DNA from: Mycobacterium rhizamassiliense | GTDB taxonomy: Bacteria; Actinomycetota; Actinomycetes; Mycobacteriales; Mycobacteriaceae | Direction of reading: 5' to 3' | Length of the DNA stretch: 64,000 nucleotides | Assembly: GCF_900157375.1 (NCBI RefSeq) | Contig: NZ_LT721901.1 | Coordinates: forward strand, 1,905,498 to 1,969,497 | Shown here: positions 8,588 to 16,948 of the stretch, piece after piece | Position numbering within the stretch: the first letter of the stretch is position 1 | Layout: the number at the start of each line of letters is the position of its first letter | Made by a program: the position numbers and the translations under genes | The notes under the pieces: generated by a model | Told to the model about the DNA's origin: nothing | Database searches by the model: none | The model's input: the letters and a program-made list of their open reading frames with translations, nothing else

Positions 8588-9988
8588 TCACGCTCCAGGC
8601 GCGACCGCGATCGACTTGGTGTCCAGGTAACCGTCGAGGCCTTCGGGACCCAGCTCGCGACCGTAGCCGCTGCCCTTGACGCCACCGAACGGCGCGAACG
8701 GATCCATCGTGTAGCCCTGGTTGATCCCGAGTGTGCCGGTGCGGATGCGCGCGGCGATCCCCAGCGCCCGGTCGGTATCGGCGGTCCACACCGATCCGGC
8801 CAGGCCGTAGTCGGAGTCGTTGGCCAGCGTCACCGCATCGTCGTCGTCGCGATAGGGAATGACGGTGATCACGGGTCCGAAGATCTCCTCGCGCGCGATC
8901 CGCATGCCGTTGTCGGCGGCCGCGAACAGCGTAGGCCGGACGTACCAGCCGCGGTCGAGTCCGTCGGGCATGCCGGTGCCGCCGAGCACCAACTTCGCCC
9001 CTTCGCGCTGGCCGATCTCGATGTAGTCGCGCACGCGGTGCTGCTGGCGTTGCGACACCAGCGGGCCCATCTGGGTGGCCGGGTCGCTGGGGTCACCGAC
9101 CCGAATGCCGCTCATCTCCGCGGCCAGCGCGTCGACGTACTCGTCATGACGCGCTTCGGGCACCAGCACGCGGGTCAGCGCGTTGCAGATCTGACCGCTG
9201 TTGGACAGGCTGGCCGACCGCACCCCCGCGGCGACCTTCTCCGGCGCGGCGTCGTCGAGGACGATCGCCGCGGACTTGCCGCCGAGTTCCAGGCTGACCC
9301 TGGTGAGGTTGGCCCCGCAGGCCGCCGCCACGGCCCGGCCCGCCGCGGTCGATCCGGTGAACGAGATCTTGTCGATGCCGGGGTGGCCGACCAGCCGCTC
9401 GCCGACGTCGACGCCGCCCGGCACCACGCTGACGACGCCCGGGGGCAGGTCGATCTGGCTGAGCATCTCGGCCAAAAGCAGTGCATCCAAGGGGGATTCG
9501 GGCGCGGGCTTGAGGACGACGGTGCAGCCGGCCAGCAGCGCGGGCACCAGCTTGGTGACGATGAGGAACTGCGGCATGTTCCAGGGCACGATCGCACCGA
9601 CGACGCCGACGGGTTCCTTGCGGACCTGCACCTCGGCGCCGAAGAAGCCGGTGCGGGCTTCCTGCCAGGGGTGCCGCTCGGCCAGGTCGCAGAACGCGCG
9701 CATCATCATCGCGGGCAGTCCGACCTGAGCGCGCTGCGCAAAGGTGATGGGGGCGCCGATCTCGGCGCTGATGGTCTGGGCCATGTCGGCGCGCCGCTGG
9801 TCGTACACGTCGGCCAGGCGGCGGATCGCGGCGATGCGGTCCGCGGGCTCGCTGCGGCCCCACGGCCCGGAGTCCAGCGCGGTGCGCGCGGCGCTCACCG
9901 CGGCGTCGACAGCGGCCGGTGTTGCCGCCGCGACCTGCGCGATGGGCTGCTCGGTGTGCGGTGAGATGACCTCGAAGTTGTGCTCCAT
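8588..9988 (-). CDS. NAD(P)-dependent aldehyde dehydrogenase
   Basis: The protein is 466 residues long from ATG 9988, which follows GGGAAGG at good spacing; an upstream TTG would add nine residues. It has GVVGAIVPWNMPQFL (cofactor fold), SLELGGKSAAIVLDDA (catalytic Glu region), NSGQICNALTRVLVPE with the catalytic Cys, and EEIFGPVITVIPY. It oxidises an aldehyde to an acid in the cytosol. It is transcribed away from the first Rieske gene and shares with it an intergenic copy of the CAACTACTTG operator motif. It is therefore likely co-regulated with the catabolic block and handles one of its aldehydes. A close paralogue lies at 46766-48220. Confidence 0.92.
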   Translation of the reverse strand: MEHNFEVISPHTEQPIAQVAAATPAAVDAAVSAARTALDSGPWGRSEPADRIAAIRRLADVYDQRRADMAQTISAEIGAPITFAQRAQVGLPAMMMRAFCDLAERHPWQEARTGFFGAEVQVRKEPVGVVGAIVPWNMPQFLIVTKLVPALLAGCTVVLKPAPESPLDALLLAEMLSQIDLPPGVVSVVPGGVDVGERLVGHPGIDKISFTGSTAAGRAVAAACGANLTRVSLELGGKSAAIVLDDAAPEKVAAGVRSASLSNSGQICNALTRVLVPEARHDEYVDALAAEMSGIRVGDPSDPATQMGPLVSQRQQHRVRDYIEIGQREGAKLVLGGTGMPDGLDRGWYVRPTLFAAADNGMRIAREEIFGPVITVIPYRDDDDAVTLANDSDYGLAGSVWTADTDRALGIAARIRTGTLGINQGYTMDPFAPFGGVKGSGYGRELGPEGLDGYLDTKSIAVAPGA

Positions 9989-10009
9989 CAGACCTTCCCG
10001 GCGCGGCAA

Positions 10010-10027
10010 TATCAACTACTTGTGATT
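10010..10027 (+). promoter_or_regulatory. Operator copy A, TATCAACTACTTGTGATT
   Basis: This 18-mer recurs in inverted orientation at 13425-13442 with a single difference (TATCAACTACTTG identical, then T or C, then GATT). Copy A lies between the divergent ALDH and Rieske genes. The second copy precedes the reductase gene. The MarR gene between them is the most likely binder. Confidence 0.65.
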
Positions 10028-10081
10028 AACGGATCGAGGATATACCGTCGGCCAGACGGAGTCGTACGGACAGGAGCAGTC

Positions 10082-11350
10082 ATGCCCAGATTCCCCAAGC
10101 CGCCGGAAGGCAGCTGGACGCAGCATTACCCCGAGCTGGGCACCGAGCCCGTTTCGTATCAGGACTCCATCAGCCCGGAGATCCACGACCTCGAGCGCGA
10201 CGCCATCTTCAGGCGCGCGTGGCTGAATGTCGGCCGGGTGGAACAGATTCCGCGTAAGGGCAGCTACTTCACCAAAGAGCTGAAGGTCGTCAATACCTCA
10301 ATTATCGTGGTACGCACGGCATCTGGCGAGGTCAAGGCTTATCACAACATCTGCCGCCATCGCGGCAACAAGTTGGTGTGGAACGACATGCCGCTCGAGG
10401 AGACCAGCGGCGTGTGTCGGCAGTTCACCTGCAAGTATCACGCCTGGCGCTACGACCTGGACGGCAACCTGACCTTCGTCCAGCAGGAGGAGGAGTTCTT
10501 CGACCTCGACAAGAGTCGCTTTGGGCTGGTGTCCGTGCACTGCGACGTGTGGGAAGGCTTCATCTTCGTCAACTTCGCCAAGACACCCGAGCAACCGCTG
10601 CGGGAGTTCCTAGGGCCGATGGTGCGCGGACTGGAGGGCTACCCCTTCGACAAGCTGACGTCACGCTTCTATTACCGCTCGCAGGTGAACGCGAACTGGA
10701 AGCTGTACATGGACGCGTTCCAGGAGTTCTATCACGCGCCGGTACTGCACGCGACCCAGTCGCCGACCGCGTATTCAAAGGCGGCGGCCGAGGCGGGTTT
10801 TGAGGCGCCACACTATCGCCTGGACGGTCCGCACCGGCTGGTCAGCACGTCGGGCATCCGGGCGTGGGAGATGGCCGACGAGATGCGCAAGCCTATCGAA
10901 GACATCTGCCAGAGCGGCCTGTTCGGGCCCTGGGACAAACAGGACCTGGGGGAGATGCCGCCGGGGCTGAATCCCGCGAAATGCGAGCCGTGGGGCCTGG
11001 ATTCGTTCCAGGTCTTCCCCAACTTCGTGATCCTGTTCTGGGGCCAGGGCTGGTATCTGACCTACCACTACTGGCCGACGTCGTACAACAGCCACGTCTT
11101 CGAGGGCACGCTGTACTTCCCGCAGCCGCGCACCCCGCGTGAGCGCGTCGCGCAGGAACTGGCGGCGGTGACGTTCAAGGAATACGGGCTGCAGGACGCC
11201 AACACGCTCGAGGCCACTCAGTCGATGATCGAATCCCAGGTGCTCGACCGGTTCCTGCTCTGCGACCAGGAGATCCTGATCCGGCACCTGCACAAGGAGA
11301 CCGCGGCGTGGATCGAGGACTATCGCCGCACCAGCAAGGCGGGAGTCTGA
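10082..11350 (+). CDS. Rieske non-heme iron oxygenase alpha subunit, copy 1
   Basis: A 422-residue protein from ATG 10082 (AGGAG nine bases before). The Rieske 2Fe-2S ligands are Cys91-X-His93 and Cys117-X2-His120 (CRHRG and CKYHAW). The catalytic domain shows MDAFQEFYHAPVLH with iron ligands His218 and His223, and an Asp in LQDANTLEATQ as the probable third ligand. Such enzymes hydroxylate or dihydroxylate aromatic or alicyclic substrates using electrons from a reductase, here probably the product of 13454-14515. No classical beta-subunit gene is present. Instead a ~110-residue gene overlaps its stop by one base. It is strongly similar to copy 2 at 15309-16580 and less so to copy 3 at 42661-43965. 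Confidence 0.9.
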   Translation: MPRFPKPPEGSWTQHYPELGTEPVSYQDSISPEIHDLERDAIFRRAWLNVGRVEQIPRKGSYFTKELKVVNTSIIVVRTASGEVKAYHNICRHRGNKLVWNDMPLEETSGVCRQFTCKYHAWRYDLDGNLTFVQQEEEFFDLDKSRFGLVSVHCDVWEGFIFVNFAKTPEQPLREFLGPMVRGLEGYPFDKLTSRFYYRSQVNANWKLYMDAFQEFYHAPVLHATQSPTAYSKAAAEAGFEAPHYRLDGPHRLVSTSGIRAWEMADEMRKPIEDICQSGLFGPWDKQDLGEMPPGLNPAKCEPWGLDSFQVFPNFVILFWGQGWYLTYHYWPTSYNSHVFEGTLYFPQPRTPRERVAQELAAVTFKEYGLQDANTLEATQSMIESQVLDRFLLCDQEILIRHLHKETAAWIEDYRRTSKAGV

Positions 11351-11679
11351 TGTCTCCTTTGCTGCCAACCGAATTCGCCGACCTCGAGGCGTTTGCCCAG
11401 TGGTGCCTGCCGACCGAGCCGGAGCGATACGCCAAGCGGCTGGCCAGTTCGATGACGGAGATGAAGGCGTTCTACGACGCGATCACGCCGCGCGCCGAGG
11501 AAGCGCTGTCCTATTGCGACAAATTTCCGCTCGACGACCTGCCGGACGACGTCCTCAACCTGATGCACCTGCTGTACTCGATGATCATGGTGTCGTTCCC
11601 GGTGGAGTGCTGGAAGCAGCCGCGCGTGCCGGACTCGGGGGCCTCCACCCTGGACTGCGTGTCCGAGCCGGTTCCATGA
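11350..11679 (+). CDS. Small Rieske-associated protein, copy 1 (unknown family)
   Basis: A 109-residue acidic, mostly helical protein whose ATG overlaps the TGA of the Rieske gene by one base. I do not recognise a named family. It shares an evident pattern with the products of 16583-16918 and 42338-42664: LLPT.FADLE near the N-terminus, then an Arg-Ser-Ser-Met segment, AFYDAITPRAEEAL, a Tyr-Cys-Asp-Lys-Phe core followed by LDDLPDDVLNLMHLLYSMI, and a C-terminal PDSG. There are no CXXC or His-rich metal motifs, signal peptide or membrane segments. Constant pairing with the oxygenase suggests a small subunit, effector or assembly factor (inference). Confidence 0.75.
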   Translation: MSPLLPTEFADLEAFAQWCLPTEPERYAKRLASSMTEMKAFYDAITPRAEEALSYCDKFPLDDLPDDVLNLMHLLYSMIMVSFPVECWKQPRVPDSGASTLDCVSEPVP

Positions 11680-12923
11680 CGACCGTCCTGCGGGCGGCCC
11701 GCTGGGCCGACGTCGACACCGGTGAGGTCCTTTCGCCGGCGGTCGTGGTGATCGAGGGCAACCGCATCACGGACGTCAATCCCGAAGGGCCGGTCCCGGA
11801 TTCGGCCGACGTCGTCGACCTCGGTGACGTCACGCTGCTGCCCGGGCTGATGGACATGGAGCTCAACCTGCTCATCGGTGGGCCCGGCGGTCCCGAGGGT
11901 CTGCCGTCTCCGATGCACGGCGTCCAGGACGACCCCGCGTACCGCACCCTGCGCGGCGCCGTCAATGCGCGCACCACGCTGGAGGCCGGCTTCACCACCG
12001 TGCGCAACCTCGGGCTGATGGTCAAGACCGGCGGCTATCTGCTCGACGTCGCGCTGCAGCGCGCCATCGACCAGGGCTGGCACGTCGGTCCGCGGGTGTA
12101 TCCGGCCGGGCATGCCGTCACGCCCTACGGCGGGCACCTCGACCCGACGGTGTTCCAGCGCCTGGCGCCGGGGATCATGCCGCTGACGGTCGCCGAGGGC
12201 ATCGCCAACGGTGTGCCCGACGTAATCGCGTGTGTGCGTTACCAGATTCGCCACGGCGCCAAGCTGATCAAGGTGTCGGCGTCGGGCGGGGTCATGTCAC
12301 ACAGCACCGCTCCTGGCGCCCAACAGTATTCGGATGCGGAGTTCGCCGCGATCGCCGACGAGGCCCACCGCGCCGGGGTGCGGGTCGCCGCGCACGCCGT
12401 CGGCGACTCGGCGATCCAGGCCTGCATCCGCGCCGGCATCGACTGCATCGAACACGGCTTCCTGGCCACCGACGAGACGATTCAGATGATGGTCGACCAC
12501 GGCACGTTCCTGGTCTCCACCACCTGCCTGACCGACGTGATGGCGATCGACCGGATCGCGCCGGAACTGCGGAAGAAGGCAGAAGAGGTGTTCCCCCGCG
12601 CAAAAGCCATGCTGCCCAAGGCGATTGCCGCCGGCGTGCGGATCGCGTGTGGCTCCGACGCACCGGCGATTCCGCACGGGGACAACGCGAAGGAACTCGG
12701 GGCCCTGGTGGCGCGCGGCATGACGCCGATGCAAGCGATCCGGGCCGCCACGGTGGTGTCGGCCGAACTCATCGAGGCCGACCACGAGCTGGGCCGGCTC
12801 AAACCCGGCTACCTCGCCGACATCATCGCCGTGCCGGGGGACCCGTCCCGCGACATCGCGGCCACACTGGAGGTTTCCTTCGTGATGAAGGACGGCGAGA
12901 TCTACAAATCGCCGGCTAGTTAG
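11676..12923 (+). CDS. Metal-dependent amidohydrolase (imidazolonepropionase/prolidase-like)
   Basis: The start is ATG 11676, overlapping the previous stop (ATGA); the longer upstream frame is rejected. The 415-residue product has an N-terminal beta-sandwich strand (VVVIEGNRITDV), LLPGLMDMELNLLIGG at the place where the usual HxH would be, VRNLG, KLIKVSASGG, RVAAHAVGD and CIEHGFLATD with His ligands, and IACGSDAP with the catalytic Asp. The first HxH pair reads M-E-L-N, so the metal site seems to have lost two ligands. The C-terminus returns to the sandwich (GRLKPGYLADIIAVPGDP). It likely hydrolyses a cyclic amide, lactone or ester, but the missing histidines make the catalytic type uncertain. 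Confidence 0.82.
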   Translation: MTTVLRAARWADVDTGEVLSPAVVVIEGNRITDVNPEGPVPDSADVVDLGDVTLLPGLMDMELNLLIGGPGGPEGLPSPMHGVQDDPAYRTLRGAVNARTTLEAGFTTVRNLGLMVKTGGYLLDVALQRAIDQGWHVGPRVYPAGHAVTPYGGHLDPTVFQRLAPGIMPLTVAEGIANGVPDVIACVRYQIRHGAKLIKVSASGGVMSHSTAPGAQQYSDAEFAAIADEAHRAGVRVAAHAVGDSAIQACIRAGIDCIEHGFLATDETIQMMVDHGTFLVSTTCLTDVMAIDRIAPELRKKAEEVFPRAKAMLPKAIAAGVRIACGSDAPAIPHGDNAKELGALVARGMTPMQAIRAATVVSAELIEADHELGRLKPGYLADIIAVPGDPSRDIAATLEVSFVMKDGEIYKSPAS

Positions 12924-12937
12924 ATCGGAGCGCAGGC

Positions 12938-13396
12938 ATGGAGCTCGAGCTCACCGAAAACATCCTGTGGCTGCTCAAGCAGGCCTTCTACTTCTCGCTG
13001 ACCACCGTGAACGACGCGGTCAGCGGCCACGGCGTCAGCACCGCCCAGATCGGTGTGCTGCGCCAGCTGTCCAACGAGCCCGGGCTGTCCGGGGCCGACC
13101 TCGCCCGGCGGCTGCTGATCACCCCGCAGGGGGTTCAGCTGGCCCTCACCGCGCTGGAGCGCCGCGGGCTGGTCGAGCGCAAGCCCGACCCACAGCACAA
13201 GCGCATCCTGCAGGCGTACCTGACCGATCACGGGCGCGACGTCGCGACCGAGGTGGTCAGCGATGCCGTGGCCGCGCACGACAAGGTGTTCGGCGTGCTC
13301 ACCCCCGAAGAGCAGGAGACCCTGCGGGATCTGCTCGGCCGCGTGGTCGAGAAGGGCACCGGCCACCAGCTGTTCAAAGATCACGTGGGCAACTGA
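12938..13396 (+). CDS. MarR-family transcriptional regulator
   Basis: A 152-residue winged-helix protein. Helix-turn-helix residues are in STAQIGVLRQLSNEPGLSG and LARRLLITPQGVQLALTALE, and the wing is GLVERKPDPQHKRILQAYLT. MarR proteins usually repress catabolic or efflux genes and respond to phenolic or acidic ligands. It sits within the co-directional catabolic block, 57 bases before a copy of the TATCAACTACTTG motif and 2.9 kb after the other copy. It is therefore the most likely regulator of both the ALDH/Rieske and reductase promoters. It starts 14 bases after the amidohydrolase stop. Confidence 0.88.
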   Translation: MELELTENILWLLKQAFYFSLTTVNDAVSGHGVSTAQIGVLRQLSNEPGLSGADLARRLLITPQGVQLALTALERRGLVERKPDPQHKRILQAYLTDHGRDVATEVVSDAVAAHDKVFGVLTPEEQETLRDLLGRVVEKGTGHQLFKDHVGN

Positions 13397-13410
13397 CGTG
13401 GGCGAATGTC

Positions 13411-13442
13411 TAGTACTTGAGACCAATCGCAAGTAGTTGATA
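13411..13442. promoter_or_regulatory. Operator copy B before the reductase gene
   Basis: Bases 13425-13442 are the reverse complement of copy A at 10010-10027 with one difference. Here the site is extended by an inverted half, TACTTG (13414-13419) and CAAGTA (13430-13435). It ends 11 bases before the ATG of the reductase gene, so a bound repressor would block transcription. The MarR gene ends just upstream. Confidence 0.65.
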
Positions 13443-13453
13443 CTCTGGCTGTT

Positions 13454-14515
13454 ATGCAGGATTCCCGCGCGCTCTCGTACGCCGGCCCTGCGACCGACGC
13501 GGTCAAGGGTTTCGTGCCGCTGCAGGTCAAGCGGGTGATTCCGGAAACCGCCGACACCATCTCGCTCGTGTTGGACGTCCCCGAATCGCTGGCGGGGCTG
13601 TTCCGCTACCAGGCCGGGCAGCACCTCACGCTGTTGGTTGACGTGGGCGGACAACAGCTTCAGCGGTGTTACTCGATGTCGTCGTCGCCCGCGGCGGGCG
13701 AGGACCTGCGCATCACGGTCAAGCGTGATCGCGACGGCGTGGTGTCGAACTGGCTCAACGACACCGCGACGCCGGGCGCCGAGCTGCACGCCGCGCCCCC
13801 GCGGGGGCGGTTCGTCTTGCAGGACACCGATCGGACAGTCGTGGCGTTCGCCGGCGGCAGCGGCATCACGCCCGTGTTCTCGTTGCTGCGTTCTGCGTTG
13901 TCGTCGACCGGGCGCGACATCCGGCTGTTCTACGCCAACCGGAGCCGCGACTCGGTGATCTTCGACGCCGAGCTGGCGAAGCTGCACGACGGCGACCCGG
14001 CCCGGTTCACGCTGCGCCATCACGTCGACGAGGACAACGGGATCGTCACGGCCGCCGATGTCGACGCGTTCGTCGACGGGATCGCCGACGCCGACTTCTA
14101 CATCTGCGGGCCGGGCCCGTTCATGGACACCGTGGAGTCCACGTTGCGCGCCGCGGGCGTGACTTCCGACCGGTTGCACCTGGAGCGGTTCGAGGCATCG
14201 CCGACGCCGTTGGTGCCGGCAGCCGACCCCGGCGACGTCGTCACCGAAGAGGTGACCATCCAGCTGGATCGGACTACTACCACGGTGGCCTACTCGTCGG
14301 GGGAGACCCTGCTGCAGACCGCCCGGATGGCGGGCCTATCGGCACCCTCGTCCTGCGAGGTAGGTTCGTGCGGAACGTGTATGGCCCGCTTGACCGAGGG
14401 TAGTGCCCGGATGCTGAACAACGATGCCCTTGAGGATGACGAAGTCCAGGACGGCTGGGTACTGACCTGTCAGGCCCTGCCGACGAGTCGCACGGTACGG
14501 GTGGTCTACGAATGA
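13454..14515 (+). CDS. Flavin/2Fe-2S oxygenase reductase (FNR fold plus ferredoxin domain)
   Basis: A 353-residue electron-transfer protein. Residues ~15-240 form a ferredoxin-NADP reductase-like module with the FAD motif RCYSMSSSP and the NAD(P) motif AFAGGSGITPVFSLLR, ending CGPGPFMD. The C-terminal ~85 residues are a plant-type ferredoxin with cysteines in SSCEVGSCGTCMARL and VLTCQ. This order matches reductases of two-component Rieske oxygenases. It is probably the shared electron donor for both Rieske copies in this block and perhaps for copy 3 at 42.7 kb, which has no reductase beside it. The SDR gene overlaps its stop (ATGA), and an operator dyad precedes it. Confidence 0.92.
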   Translation: MQDSRALSYAGPATDAVKGFVPLQVKRVIPETADTISLVLDVPESLAGLFRYQAGQHLTLLVDVGGQQLQRCYSMSSSPAAGEDLRITVKRDRDGVVSNWLNDTATPGAELHAAPPRGRFVLQDTDRTVVAFAGGSGITPVFSLLRSALSSTGRDIRLFYANRSRDSVIFDAELAKLHDGDPARFTLRHHVDEDNGIVTAADVDAFVDGIADADFYICGPGPFMDTVESTLRAAGVTSDRLHLERFEASPTPLVPAADPGDVVTEEVTIQLDRTTTTVAYSSGETLLQTARMAGLSAPSSCEVGSCGTCMARLTEGSARMLNNDALEDDEVQDGWVLTCQALPTSRTVRVVYE

Positions 14516-15267
14516 GCAAAGTCGCTTCCAGAGTCGCGGTCGTCACCGGCGGCGCGTCGGGCATGGGTGAGGCCACGTGTCACGAGCTCGCCAGGCGCGG
14601 CCTGAGCGTCGCCGTCCTCGACCTCAATGAGCAAGCGGCACAACGCGTTACCGAGGAAATGCGCGCGGGCGGGGCCACCGCCATCGGCGTCGGCGCCGAC
14701 GTCACCGACCGGGCCGGCGTCGAGCAAGCATTCGCCAAGGTGCGCAGCGAGCTGGGGCCGGTGTCGGTCCTGGTGACCAGCGCCGGGATGTTCGGGTTTT
14801 CGCCGTTCGGGGAGATCACTGCCGAGAGCTGGTCGAAAATCATCGACGTCAACCTGACCGGAACCTTCCACTGCTGCCAGGTCGCGCTGCCGGACATGGT
14901 GGCCGCGAATTGGGGCCGGATCGTGATGATTTCGTCGTCCAGCGCCCAGCGCGGGTCACCCTTCGCCGCGCACTATGCGGCGTCCAAGGGTGGGGTCATC
15001 ACGCTGACCAAGTCGTTGGCGCGCGAGTACGCCTCGTACGGCATCACCGTCAACAACATTCCGCCGTCGGGCATCGAAACCCCGATGCAGCACCAGGCGC
15101 AGGCGGACGGATTCCTGAAGTCCAACGAGGAGATCGCAAGCAACATCCCGCTGGGCTATTTGGGCACCGGGGCCGACATCGCGGCGGCCGTCGGGTTTTT
15201 GTGCTCCGAGGAGGCTCGCTTCATCACCGGTCAGGTGTTGGGCGTCAACGGCGGGGCCGTGATGTGA
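14512..15267 (+). CDS. SDR-family oxidoreductase
   Basis: The 251-residue protein is a classical short-chain dehydrogenase. It has VVTGGASGMGEATC (TGxxxGxG), VTSAG in place of NNAG, and the Ser/Tyr/Lys set ISSSSAQRGSPFAAHYAASKGG. The C-terminus IATGQ-like FITGQVLGVNGGAVM is typical. It likely oxidises a hydroxylated or dihydrodiol product of the Rieske enzymes with NAD(P)+. The ATG overlaps the reductase stop, so the two are coupled. It resembles the SDR at 46046-46756. Confidence 0.9.
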   Translation: MSKVASRVAVVTGGASGMGEATCHELARRGLSVAVLDLNEQAAQRVTEEMRAGGATAIGVGADVTDRAGVEQAFAKVRSELGPVSVLVTSAGMFGFSPFGEITAESWSKIIDVNLTGTFHCCQVALPDMVAANWGRIVMISSSSAQRGSPFAAHYAASKGGVITLTKSLAREYASYGITVNNIPPSGIETPMQHQAQADGFLKSNEEIASNIPLGYLGTGADIAAAVGFLCSEEARFITGQVLGVNGGAVM

Positions 15268-15308
15268 CGTCGTGGTTTTGAAAAGCTTTCAGTTGCAAGG
15301 AGGTTCAG

Positions 15309-16580
15309 ATGGTGCGAGAGGGTAGGCCCCCGGAAGGCTCGTGGACCGAGCACTATCCGGACCTGGGCACCGAGGCGATCTCGTTCGCCGACTCCACCTC
15401 CAAGGAGTTCTACGAGGACGAACGCGAGGCGGTCTTCAAGCGGGCGTGGCTCAACGTGGCCAGGATCGAGGAGCTGCCGCGGGTCGGCAGCTACGTCACC
15501 AAGGAGATCGAGGCCGCGCGGTGCTCCGTCATTCTGGTCAAGGGGCGCGACGAGCGGATCCGCGCCTTCTACAACGTCTGCCGTCACCGCGGAAACAAGT
15601 TGGTGTGGAACGACTTTCCCAACGAAGAGACCAGCGGGACATGCCGGCAGTTCACCTGCAAGTACCACGGCTGGCGCTACGGCCTCGACGGCACGCTGAA
15701 CTTCGTGCAGCAGGAATCGGAGTTCTTCGGCCTCGATACGGCCGACTACGGGCTCAGCCCGGTGCAGTGCGACATCTGGAATGGCTTCATTTTCATCAAC
15801 TTCGACCCCGAGCCGCGGCAGAGCCTGCGCGAGTTCCTGGGCCCGATGATCACCGGCCTGGACGGCTACCCCTTCGACAAGCTGACCGAACGCTACGACT
15901 GGGTGGCCCACAACAACAGCAACTGGAAGATCTTCGCCGACGCGTTCCAGGAGTACTACCACGTGCCGTCGCTGCACACCCAGCAGGTACCGCCGGAGGT
16001 GCGCGACCCCAAGGCCGGATTCACTTGTGGCCACTTCCAACTCGACGGGCCGCACCGCATGGTCTCGACGGCGGGCCGGCGCCGCTGGCTGCTACCGGAC
16101 GAGTACATGTATCCGATCGAGCGGGCCACCAAGAGCGGGCTGGTCGGTCCCTGGCGCACCCCGGACATCGGCGAGCTACCGATGGCGGGGCTCAACCCGG
16201 GCGGCATCGAGCCGTGGGGAATCAGCAACTTCCAGATCTTCCCCAACATCGAGATATTGATCTACGGCGGTTGGTATCTGCTGTACCGGTACTGGCCGAC
16301 CTCGCACAACACCCACCGGTTCGAGGCGTACACGTACTTCAGCCCGGCGCGCAACGTTCGCGAGCGCATCGAACACGAAGTCGCCGCCGTCGTCCTCAAG
16401 GAGTTCGCGCTGCAGGACGCCGGGATGCTCGGCGGCACCCAGGCCGCGCTGGAGTACGGCATCGTCGACGAGTTCCCGCTCAGCGACCAGGAGATCCTGG
16501 TGCGGCACCTGCACAAGGTGTCCGTCGACTGGGTCGAGGCGTATCGGCGGGAAAAGACGCCAACCCCCGCGGGGGTGTGA
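15309..16580 (+). CDS. Rieske non-heme iron oxygenase alpha subunit, copy 2
   Basis: A 423-residue protein, collinear with copy 1 from PPEGSWTEHYPDLGTE onward. Rieske ligands are Cys91/His93 and Cys117/His120. Iron ligands are His218 and His223 in ADAFQEYYHVPSLH, with an Asp in LQDAGMLGGTQ. The ATG at 15309 has a perfect AAGGAGG five bases before it. The upstream 41-base gap holds the partly palindromic TTGAAAAGCTTTCAG, which may be a promoter or operator. The small partner gene follows two bases after the stop. Two alpha subunits with one reductase suggest successive oxygenations or two related substrates (inference). Confidence 0.9.
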   Translation: MVREGRPPEGSWTEHYPDLGTEAISFADSTSKEFYEDEREAVFKRAWLNVARIEELPRVGSYVTKEIEAARCSVILVKGRDERIRAFYNVCRHRGNKLVWNDFPNEETSGTCRQFTCKYHGWRYGLDGTLNFVQQESEFFGLDTADYGLSPVQCDIWNGFIFINFDPEPRQSLREFLGPMITGLDGYPFDKLTERYDWVAHNNSNWKIFADAFQEYYHVPSLHTQQVPPEVRDPKAGFTCGHFQLDGPHRMVSTAGRRRWLLPDEYMYPIERATKSGLVGPWRTPDIGELPMAGLNPGGIEPWGISNFQIFPNIEILIYGGWYLLYRYWPTSHNTHRFEAYTYFSPARNVRERIEHEVAAVVLKEFALQDAGMLGGTQAALEYGIVDEFPLSDQEILVRHLHKVSVDWVEAYRREKTPTPAGV

Positions 16581-16582
16581 GC

Positions 16583-16918
16583 ATGTCGGATGCGTTGCTG
16601 CCCACGGCTTTTGCCGAGCTGGAGAACCACGCGAAAGTCTGGTGCCTGGCCACCGAGACCGAACGCTGGAACGCGCGGATCTCCAGCAGCATGGCTGACA
16701 TGCGCGCGTTCTACGACGCGTTCTTCCCGCGACTCGAAGAGGCCATCGACTACTGCGACAAGTTCGACCTTGACGACCTGCCCGACGATGCGCTCAACCT
16801 GTTGCATCTGATCTATTCGCTGATCATGGTCGCCATGGCGGTCGAGATCATGCACCAGCCCGCCCCGACCGACGCCGCCGACGCGGTGATGACCCGGACC
16901 GGCTGGCCGGTTCCCTAA
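16583..16918 (+). CDS. Small Rieske-associated protein, copy 2 (unknown family)
   Basis: A 111-residue protein that begins MSDALLPTAFAELENHA and keeps the common core ISSSMADMRAFYDAFFPRLEE, then Tyr-Cys-Asp-Lys-Phe and LDDLPDDALNLLHLIYSLIM. It is clearly paralogous to the product of 11350-11679. The C-terminal ~25 residues differ (PAPTDAADAVMTRTGWPVP). It is helical and acidic, with no cofactor motif. The ATG is two bases after the stop of Rieske copy 2. Its function is unknown; the repeated pairing supports a physical link to the oxygenase. Confidence 0.75.
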   Translation: MSDALLPTAFAELENHAKVWCLATETERWNARISSSMADMRAFYDAFFPRLEEAIDYCDKFDLDDLPDDALNLLHLIYSLIMVAMAVEIMHQPAPTDAADAVMTRTGWPVP

Positions 16919-16948
16919 CTCCGCGACACCACAAAGGAAGGACAGACC

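Noticed and set aside
9038-9964. A 308-residue plus-strand frame antisense to the ALDH gene
   Set aside because: High-GC antisense shadow; the ALDH motifs on the minus strand are intact.
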